19,031 nucleotides of DNA from assembly GCA_023250385.1 (NCBI GenBank), contig JAHFAU010000018.1:1-19031 (forward strand). Direction: 5' to 3'. Below are positions 13,511-19,031 of this stretch, in pieces; positions within the stretch are counted from its first letter, which is position 1, and each line of letters starts with the position of its first letter. This DNA comes from Anaerolineales bacterium (lineage in GTDB: Bacteria; Chloroflexota; Anaerolineae; Anaerolineales; E44-bin32). Under the pieces are notes generated by a model, which searched no databases, had not been told where the DNA came from, and saw only the letters and a list, made by a program, of their open reading frames with translations. The position numbers and the translations under genes were made by a program.

Positions 13511-14641
13511 TCAGGGCCGGCGAACGAGCCGCACCCGGTAACGCAGGAAAACTTCGCTGGCGATCAGCATGAACAGAATAATCCCTTGGATCAGCCGCGG
13601 CACCCCGGCCGGTTGGATTTCACGTCCCGCCAAGATCAACCCGCCGAAGAGGACCGAGACCGGGATCACCACCAGCGGATTCAATTTGGCGAGCCAGGCG
13701 ATGATGATTCCGGTGAAACCGTAGCCTGGAGAGATCGAGGCCTGCAGGCGATGGACAACCCCCGCAATCTCCGACATTCCGCCCAGCCCGGCAATTCCGC
13801 CCGACAGCATCATCACCAAGACCATGTTACGGGTGATATTGATGCCCGCGTACTCGGCTGCCCGCGGGTTGTCGCCTATAAGCCGAATCTCATATCCCCA
13901 CAAGCTGCGGTAGAGGATGTACCAAACGATGATCGCGGCCACAACCGCGAACACCAGCCCGAAGTGAGTGGTCAACCCCCTGAAGATCGGCGATTGCTCG
14001 GCCAGGTCGGACAGGCGCGGCAGCCAGGCGGCAAGTTGGAAGGTGCGGGTCATCTGGAACCCGCCCTCGCTCCAGACTCCAAAAATGAAGTAATTGACAA
14101 GCGCAATTGCGATGTAGTTGAGCATCAGGGTCGTGATGATCTCGTTGACCCGCAGGCGGGCTTTCAGCCAACCCGGCACCAGCCCCCAAGCCGCACCGAA
14201 AACGATCCCGGCCACCAACATGACCGCGATCGTGATGGCTCGCGGCGTGTCCTCCTTGACCACACCGGCCAGAATCACGATGCTCGCCCCGAGCGCCCCC
14301 ATGTAGAATTGTCCCTCGGCTCCGATGTTCCACAGCTTCATTTGAAAGGCGATTGAGCATGCCAGCCCGGTCATGATCAGCGGAGTCGCTTTCACGAGCG
14401 TGTCCGAGAATACCCCTAAGCTGCCGAATGCCGCACCGGCGATGTGAACATACGCCCTGACCGGGTCGCCGCCGACCAGCTTAAGCACCAACGCTCCGAG
14501 CAGCAGCGCCAGCACAATCGCGATGACAGAGACCAGCGGGCTCAGCCAGCGCGGGACATTCAGCCGGGGTTCGATCTGAACCTCGAATGGAAGGCGGATG
14601 CTGCGGGTTGGACGGGTCTTGGCAGACTCGGAGCTCGTCAT
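13511..14641 (-). CDS. ABC transporter permease, nucleoside/purine (BMP) type, first subunit
   Basis: A 376-residue membrane protein of the YufP/NupP/RnsC type, slightly longer than its partner through a ~35-residue charged N-terminal extension. The coupling motif is LWNIGAEGQFYMGALGASI, and a second conserved loop, IGDNPRAAEYAGINI, matches RAVGENPTAADAMGL in the partner. The ATG at 14641 overlaps the ATPase stop by 4 bp (ATGA), indicating translational coupling. The gene for the second permease follows after 11 bp. Confidence 0.92.
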   Translation of the reverse strand: MTSSESAKTRPTRSIRLPFEVQIEPRLNVPRWLSPLVSVIAIVLALLLGALVLKLVGGDPVRAYVHIAGAAFGSLGVFSDTLVKATPLIMTGLACSIAFQMKLWNIGAEGQFYMGALGASIVILAGVVKEDTPRAITIAVMLVAGIVFGAAWGLVPGWLKARLRVNEIITTLMLNYIAIALVNYFIFGVWSEGGFQMTRTFQLAAWLPRLSDLAEQSPIFRGLTTHFGLVFAVVAAIIVWYILYRSLWGYEIRLIGDNPRAAEYAGINITRNMVLVMMLSGGIAGLGGMSEIAGVVHRLQASISPGYGFTGIIIAWLAKLNPLVVIPVSVLFGGLILAGREIQPAGVPRLIQGIILFMLIASEVFLRYRVRLVRRP

Positions 14642-16173
14642 GCAGTGGCCTCAGACTTCGGCAACCGCGCCCCACCCGTCATCAACAGCCCCACCGTCTC
14701 GGCCTCCGCCTCCACACCATCCCCAACGATCTCGCCTTCGTAGATGACTGCGATCCGATCGCTCAGGGTAAAAATCTCTTCCAGTTCCTCCGACACCAAC
14801 AGGATCGCGGCTCCCGAATCGCGTTGTTCAAGCAGCAAGCGCTGCACGCCCTCGATGGCGCCAACATCAAGCCCGCGAGTGGGCTGCATGGCGATAAGCA
14901 ACGAAGGTCTTTCCGAGAGCTCCCGGGCCAGAATGACCCGCTGCAGATTGCCGCCCGATAGCAACCTGACCGGGGTTTCTACACTCGGGGCCAGGATGGT
15001 GTACTCCTGCTTGAGCTGCTCCGCCCGTTCACGGGCCACATGCCGATTGAGTGACCGGCCTCTGGCGAGGGGTGGGTGGCGATAGCTTTTCATGATGACG
15101 TTTTCCGTGATGCTTAGATTGGGCGCAGTGCCGACGTGGGTCCGATCCTCGGGGATGTGGGCAACTCCGAACTCGATTGGCACCCGGGCCGGACGGTTGG
15201 CGACCTCCTTCCCGTTCACCAGTATGCTGCCGCCGGTGCAGCGACGCAGCCCGGTGATGACCTCACCGAGTTCGGTCTGACCGTTTCCTGCAACGCCGGC
15301 CAGCCCCAGGATCTCGCCCGATCTCACTTTGAGCCCTACTTTGTGAAGCGCAGGCAGTCCCTTGTCGTTTTCGGCGCTGACCCCCCGCAGCTCCAACACC
15401 ACCTCCCCTGGCTCCTTGGGCTTCTTCTCGATTTCAAATAACACTTTTCGACCGACCATCAGGTTGGCCAGTTCGGCTTTGGAGGTTCCAGCTGGCTTAA
15501 TCCCGGCCGCGGTGACCCGACCCTGGCGCAGCACGCTGATCCGGTCTGCGATCGACATGACTTCATGAAGCTTGTGGCTGATGAATACGATGGACTTACC
15601 CTGCTCGACCATCGAACGCAGGGTCTTGAACAGTTCCTCGATCTCCTGCGGGGCCAGCACCGAGGTCGGCTCGTCCATGATCAGGACCTCCACCCCGCGA
15701 TACAGCATCTTCAGGATTTCCACCCGCTGCTGTTCACCCACCGAGAGTTGCCAGATCTTCGCCGTCGGCGAGACGTGCAGCCCGAACCGTTTGCCCGTTA
15801 CTGCCATCCGTTCGTCGTAATGCGACAGCCGCATCAGGAACGGCGGGTCGTCCAGGCCGAGCAGGATGTTTTCTGTAACCGTGTGTGAGTCGATCAGGGT
15901 GAAATGTTGGTGGATCATCCCCAATCCCAAGGCAATGGCATCCCGGGGCGAATTGAAGCTGACCGGCACTCCCCGGACCAGGATGGTCCCTGCCTCCGGT
16001 TTGTATAGCCCCGCCAGCACACTCATCAGCGTGCTTTTTCCGGCCCCGTTCTCTCCCAACAGTCCGTGGATCTCTCCGCTTCTGAGATCAAAATCGACAT
16101 TCTCGTTGGCGAGCACGCCCGGGAATCGTTTGACGATCCCCCGCATCTCCACCAGGTTACTTGCTTCTGCCAT
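14638..16173 (-). CDS. ABC transporter ATP-binding protein with two ATPase domains (nucleoside/purine importer)
   Basis: A 511-residue protein with two tandem ABC domains, as in YufO/NupO/RnsB. The first is complete: Walker A GENGAGKST at 40-48, signature LSVGEQQR, Walker B VLIMDEPTS. The second has the family's degenerate Walker A (AGVAGNGQTEL), a good LSGGNLQR signature and Walker B LLIAMQPTRGLD, where Gln replaces the catalytic Glu; this is normal in the group, with hydrolysis carried by one site. The start ATG 16173 follows GAGGAT. It is separated from the binding-protein gene by 147 bp containing two overlapping hairpins, and overlaps the next gene by 4 bp. Confidence 0.94.
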   Translation of the reverse strand: MAEASNLVEMRGIVKRFPGVLANENVDFDLRSGEIHGLLGENGAGKSTLMSVLAGLYKPEAGTILVRGVPVSFNSPRDAIALGLGMIHQHFTLIDSHTVTENILLGLDDPPFLMRLSHYDERMAVTGKRFGLHVSPTAKIWQLSVGEQQRVEILKMLYRGVEVLIMDEPTSVLAPQEIEELFKTLRSMVEQGKSIVFISHKLHEVMSIADRISVLRQGRVTAAGIKPAGTSKAELANLMVGRKVLFEIEKKPKEPGEVVLELRGVSAENDKGLPALHKVGLKVRSGEILGLAGVAGNGQTELGEVITGLRRCTGGSILVNGKEVANRPARVPIEFGVAHIPEDRTHVGTAPNLSITENVIMKSYRHPPLARGRSLNRHVARERAEQLKQEYTILAPSVETPVRLLSGGNLQRVILARELSERPSLLIAMQPTRGLDVGAIEGVQRLLLEQRDSGAAILLVSEELEEIFTLSDRIAVIYEGEIVGDGVEAEAETVGLLMTGGARLPKSEATA

Positions 16174-16201
16174 CGAACCTATCCTCAGCCAAACGGAAAG
16201 A

Positions 16202-16225
16202 AGGGTGGCGGGTTAAGGCCACCCT
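16202..16225 (-). promoter_or_regulatory. 8-bp intercistronic hairpin followed by pyrimidine/T-rich stretch (attenuator-like)
   Basis: Perfect 8-bp stem AGGGTGGC/GCCACCCT with an 8-nt loop. On the minus-strand transcript it is followed by a T-rich TTCTTTCCGTTT run, so it could terminate part of the transcripts leaving the binding-protein gene. Five bases (16221-16225) are shared with the 15-bp hairpin next to it, so the two structures exclude each other. Confidence 0.5.
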
Positions 16226-16255
16226 GGCGGTGCGGTTTGCCCGCACCGCCAGGGT
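16221..16255 (-). repeat. 15-bp perfect hairpin between binding-protein and ATPase genes
   Basis: ACCCTGGCGGTGCGG is exactly complementary to CCGCACCGCCAGGGT around a 5-nt loop. It lies 65 bp past the BMP stop. No T tract follows, so it looks like an mRNA 3'-protecting or REP-type hairpin, a usual way to keep binding protein in excess over the transporter. Confidence 0.75.
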
Positions 16256-16320
16256 TGGGGTCAATCCTTTGCTAAGCTGTGGGCCTTAAGAAACGAGAAC
16301 GCAGCGCACTGCCTGCGAGC

Positions 16321-17532
16321 TCAGCTCCCCAGGTCTGGCAACTCCGCCGTTACACCATCAGCCCACCAATACATGCAAGTTTGACAAGGTGAGCCGAACG
16401 CGGCGAAGCCGTCGAGGTCAAGCTGTTCCAGTGACACGCCGTCGGCCAAGATCACGTTGCCCTGGTTGTCGTTGATCGGGCCTTTGAACACGTCGAAGCG
16501 ATTGAAATCGCCGGCGAGCGCGGTAGCTAGCGTATCCCTGACGAGCTGCAGATCTGCCGCGGGCAAGTCAGCTACGCCCGGCTGCAGGGTCTGACCTTCC
16601 ATGAAACCATACAGACCCAAACCACCCTCGGACGAGTCGAAGTACTGGAAGCCTGGCACATAGGTTCCGGCGATCGTTTCTTCGGTGATCCGGGAATAGA
16701 TCGGACCCCAGGTCCAGTAGGGCGCGGTCAGGCAGCGATCCACCTTGCAGGCGCCGACATGATCATAGTTGACGCCCCATTTTTCCTTCTCCATCGCCAC
16801 GTCACCTGCCGCCGGAGTGTCCGCTCCGGTGAACACAACCTGAACTCCGGCGTCGAAGAGCGAAGCGGCGCCTTCCTTCTCAATCACCGGGTCGTGCCAG
16901 GTGTTGATCCAGCGAACATCCATCGTGCACTCGGGGCAGGTCCGTTTGGCGCCCAGCATGATCGCGTTACCCAGGCGCAGTTCCTCTGGAATGGGGAAGG
17001 TCGCCATGTAGCCGATCCGCGGATTGCCGTCGGCCTTAGCCCGGGAACCGGCGATCATACCGGCCATGTACTTGAAGACTTCCATCTCGCCGAACAAGTT
17101 CCCGTAGTTGGTGCCGTTGGTCTTGAAACCGGTAAGGTGGATGAACATCGTGTCCGGGAATTCCCCGGCCACCACTTCCATCGGATCCATGTAGCCGAAA
17201 GAGGTGCCAAAGATCAGATCGAAGCCCTTACGCGCCAGGCTGCGAAAGACCTGCTCTGAGTCCGCTCCCTCCGGCACCAGCTCGATAAAGGCCACGTGGG
17301 TGTTCGGAACGTTCTTCTCAACATCGAGCAGGCCTTCGTAGTGAGCTTGACTCCAGCCCCCGTCGTCGTGCGGGCCGATGAGCACCATGGCGACGTTAAA
17401 CTTTCCTTCTTCGACCGCTGGAATTTCAAATCCCCCGACTACTTCAGGCGTGGCTTTTCCAGCACAGGCTGCCAGCGCCAGGCCGGCCAACAGCAGCAGT
17501 CCGACGCTGCGCCACATGCGGTTTCTCAACAT
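16321..17532 (-). CDS. BMP-family (PnrA-like) substrate-binding lipoprotein of the purine/nucleoside ABC importer
   Basis: A 403-residue lipoprotein: signal peptide with lipobox L20-A-A-C23, then a BMP/Bmp domain (VAMVLIGPHDDGGWSQAHYEG near 47-66; LIFGTSFGYMDP; IGYMATFPIPEELRLGNA). Known members bind purine nucleosides or related compounds and feed YufO/P/Q-type transporters, whose genes follow here. Three Cys pairs are present in the mature protein (C199/C202, C262/C267, C383/C386). The start ATG 17532 has a strong GGAGGAGGA ribosome binding site; the longer reading from GTG 17610 adds 26 residues ahead of the signal peptide and is unlikely. The gene is 107 bp after the carbamate kinase gene and is followed by the intercistronic hairpins, fitting higher expression than the ATPase/permeases. 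Confidence 0.93.
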   Translation of the reverse strand: MLRNRMWRSVGLLLLAGLALAACAGKATPEVVGGFEIPAVEEGKFNVAMVLIGPHDDGGWSQAHYEGLLDVEKNVPNTHVAFIELVPEGADSEQVFRSLARKGFDLIFGTSFGYMDPMEVVAGEFPDTMFIHLTGFKTNGTNYGNLFGEMEVFKYMAGMIAGSRAKADGNPRIGYMATFPIPEELRLGNAIMLGAKRTCPECTMDVRWINTWHDPVIEKEGAASLFDAGVQVVFTGADTPAAGDVAMEKEKWGVNYDHVGACKVDRCLTAPYWTWGPIYSRITEETIAGTYVPGFQYFDSSEGGLGLYGFMEGQTLQPGVADLPAADLQLVRDTLATALAGDFNRFDVFKGPINDNQGNVILADGVSLEQLDLDGFAAFGSPCQTCMYWWADGVTAELPDLGS

Positions 17533-17638
17533 CTCGTCCTCCTCCTGATTCTTCCCGAAGATTGTCGTTAGCTTCCGTACTGCGCGCTTGTTGTTTGGAG
17601 AGCCGACCACCTCCTCCTAAATTAAAACCCGCCGGCGG

Positions 17639-18586
17639 TCAGGGGACCACCCAGGTCCCGGTCTCGCCGGCGAGCGCTCGCCCGATATTTTGCGGATCGG
17701 TCACGAGGGCCCGCTTGCCCCCGGCCTCCAGGTAGTTGATGATGGCCTGTACCTTTGGCCCCATGCTTCCTTTGGCAAAATGGCCCTGCTGCAGATACTG
17801 CTTGGCCTCGGCCAAGCTGATCTTGTCCAGCCATTGCTGATCCAGCTTCCCATAGTTTAACGCAATCTGCGGCACCGCGGTCGAGATCAGGAATAGATCG
17901 GCCCGGATGCTGGAGGCCAACAGCGCCGAGGCGAAGTCTTTGTCGATTACGGCTTCCACCCCGATCAGGTTGCCGGCCGGGTCCTCAACGACCGGGATCC
18001 CCCCGCCGCCCACCGCGATCACGACGAAACCGGCCGCGATCATGGCCTCGATCACCTCCCGCTGCACGATCTTGACCGGCCGCGGGGAGGCCACGACCCG
18101 ACGCCAACCCCGTCCGGCGTCTTCGACCACTGCCCAACCTTCGCCCGCCGCCCGATCGGAGGCGGTGGGTTCGTCCATAAACGACCCGATTGGCTTGCTG
18201 GGGTGCTTGAATGCGGGATCCTCGGCACTGACCAATACCTGAGTGACCACCGTCGCCGCCTGCTTCGGCATACCCCGCAGGCGAAATACGTTGTACAGCG
18301 CCTGCTGGAACATGTAGCCGATCGCGCCCTGGGAATCCGCTCCGCAGTAATCCAGCGGCACCTCGTGCAGTTCGTGCCGGGAAAGTTCCGAACGGCGCAA
18401 GATAAAGCCGACCTGGGGGCCATTCCCGTGAGTGATCACGACTTCCCAACCGGCCTGGATCATCCCGGCGATATGGCCCATCGATTCGGCCGCTGCGGCG
18501 TACTGATCCGGGATCGTCTGATGGGCCTTGTCCTTGATCAGCGAATTCCCCCCAACCGCGACGACCGCAACTCGGCGTTCGTTCAT
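17639..18586 (-). CDS. arcC: Carbamate kinase (ArcC/YqeA-like)
   Basis: A 315-residue protein of normal carbamate kinase length. Signature elements: VAVGGNSL at the N-terminus (phosphate-binding loop), HGNGPQVG, WRRVVASPRP, AVGGGGIPV, VIDKDFASALLA, and KGSMGPKVQA near the C-terminus. It makes ATP from carbamoyl phosphate and ADP, releasing ammonia and CO2. The ATG overlaps the stop of the upstream carbamoyltransferase (ATGA), so the two are translated together, as expected for phosphorolysis of a carbamoyl-amino acid followed by ATP recovery. In E. coli the counterpart yqeA lies in the same purine cluster as ygeW. A short GC-rich palindrome and T run follow the stop; I do not consider it a firm terminator. 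Confidence 0.95.
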   Translation of the reverse strand: MNERRVAVVAVGGNSLIKDKAHQTIPDQYAAAAESMGHIAGMIQAGWEVVITHGNGPQVGFILRRSELSRHELHEVPLDYCGADSQGAIGYMFQQALYNVFRLRGMPKQAATVVTQVLVSAEDPAFKHPSKPIGSFMDEPTASDRAAGEGWAVVEDAGRGWRRVVASPRPVKIVQREVIEAMIAAGFVVIAVGGGGIPVVEDPAGNLIGVEAVIDKDFASALLASSIRADLFLISTAVPQIALNYGKLDQQWLDKISLAEAKQYLQQGHFAKGSMGPKVQAIINYLEAGGKRALVTDPQNIGRALAGETGTWVVP

Positions 18587-19031
18587 CGCATGGTCAAGGC
18601 CATCACGGCCTTCTGGGCATGCAGCCGGTTCTCCGCCTCGTCGAAGACCACACTCTGCGCACCATCAAGTACCTCATCGGTGACCTCGATGTTGCGATCG
18701 GCCGGAAGCGGGTGCATATAGATCGCATCGGATTTGGCCAACCTCAGCTTACCGGCGTCCGTGATCCAATCCGAGTACTGGTCCTGTAGCCGCTTGCCGG
18801 CGTCCGGATCGATGGTGCTAAGCAGCGGTCCCCAGGATTTGGCATATACGATGTCGGCGCCCGTGAATCCTGCCCGCATGTCCTCGACCACTTCGAAGGC
18901 GGTGCTGTGCTTACGAGCCTGTTCCTTGGCCTGGTCCAGGATCTCCGGCATCAGCTTGAACTCCGGCGGGTGGGCCAGAGTCACGTCGAGCCCGAAGCGG
19001 GGCATCTGCAGGATCAGGGATTGAGGGACCG
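18583..19031 (-). CDS. ygeW: YgeW-like (knotted/ornithine-type) carbamoyltransferase, C-terminal part; 5' end off window
   Basis: Partial: 149 codons of the C-terminal amino-acid-binding domain, entering in frame at the right edge (VPQSLILQMPRFG...). Matches to YgeW include MPRFGLDVTLAHPPEF and ADIVYAKSWGP. The substrate loop reads MHPLPAD at 18717-18697, with HPLP where ornithine carbamoyltransferase and YgeW have HCLP. The C-terminus (DEVLDGAQSVVFDEAENRLHAQKAVM) has the general carbamoyltransferase form. It should split a carbamoyl-amino acid with phosphate, or run the reverse reaction, and passes carbamoyl phosphate to the kinase encoded next (4-bp overlap). The carbamoyl-phosphate site (STRT motif) lies outside the window, so I cannot check it. 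An aspartate- or other carbamoyltransferase is possible. Confidence 0.85.
   Translation of the reverse strand, partial: VPQSLILQMPRFGLDVTLAHPPEFKLMPEILDQAKEQARKHSTAFEVVEDMRAGFTGADIVYAKSWGPLLSTIDPDAGKRLQDQYSDWITDAGKLRLAKSDAIYMHPLPADRNIEVTDEVLDGAQSVVFDEAENRLHAQKAVMALTMR

Noticed and set aside
1..19031. tRNA, rRNA, CRISPR array, insertion sequence or attachment site
   Set aside because: Gaps between genes are short (largest 254 bp, 2662-2915). I saw no cloverleaf, no regularly spaced repeats, no transposase and no flanking terminal repeats.

Overview
The window is a high-GC bacterial stretch with almost every gene on the minus strand. Gene content (BMP-type purine/nucleoside ABC importer, DUF2207 plus zinc-ribbon membrane pair, threonine-synthase-like enzyme, TrpB-like PLP enzyme) and base composition fit an Anaerolineae-like Chloroflexota organism. 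That assignment is inference; no RNA gene or taxonomic marker is present.

Read in transcription order (right to left), the first block is 19031-10143/8677. It holds the 3' end of a YgeW-like carbamoyltransferase, carbamate kinase, a BMP-family lipoprotein, a two-domain ABC ATPase, two permeases and a threonine-synthase-like enzyme, and then, after a 124-bp gap, a GT2 glycosyltransferase coupled to a 489-residue PLP enzyme. Several junctions are 4-bp ATGA overlaps. Two overlapping hairpins separate the binding-protein gene from the ATPase gene. Next come a stand-alone 174-residue gene of unknown function (own promoter, 8550-8026) and a DUF2207 / zinc-ribbon membrane pair (7944-5526) closed by a good rho-independent terminator. 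A dihydropyrimidinase/hydantoinase gene follows (5438-4017). The only plus-strand gene (2916-3914) encodes a WXG100-like domain joined to a GH19 peptidoglycan/chitin hydrolase. Divergent from it is a molybdenum hydroxylase operon (2661-1): a FAD subunit followed by a fused [2Fe-2S]/molybdopterin subunit that runs off the left edge.

Taken together, the catabolic genes match most parts of the E. coli ygeW-yqeA-hyuA-ygfM-xdhD cluster, which belongs to anaerobic purine/urate breakdown. The likely flow is: ABC import of a purine or nucleoside; hydroxylation by the molybdoenzyme; ring opening or hydrolysis by the amidohydrolase; release of a carbamoyl group as carbamoyl phosphate by the YgeW-like enzyme; ATP synthesis by carbamate kinase. 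No ygeX, ygeY, ssnA or ygfK homologue is seen here, but two fold-type II PLP enzymes sit where a diaminopropionate lyase might be expected. The most unusual items are the orphan WXG-GH19 fusion, the HPLP (not HCLP) motif in the carbamoyltransferase, the uncharacterised PLP enzyme coupled to a glycosyltransferase, and several RNA-level structures between genes.
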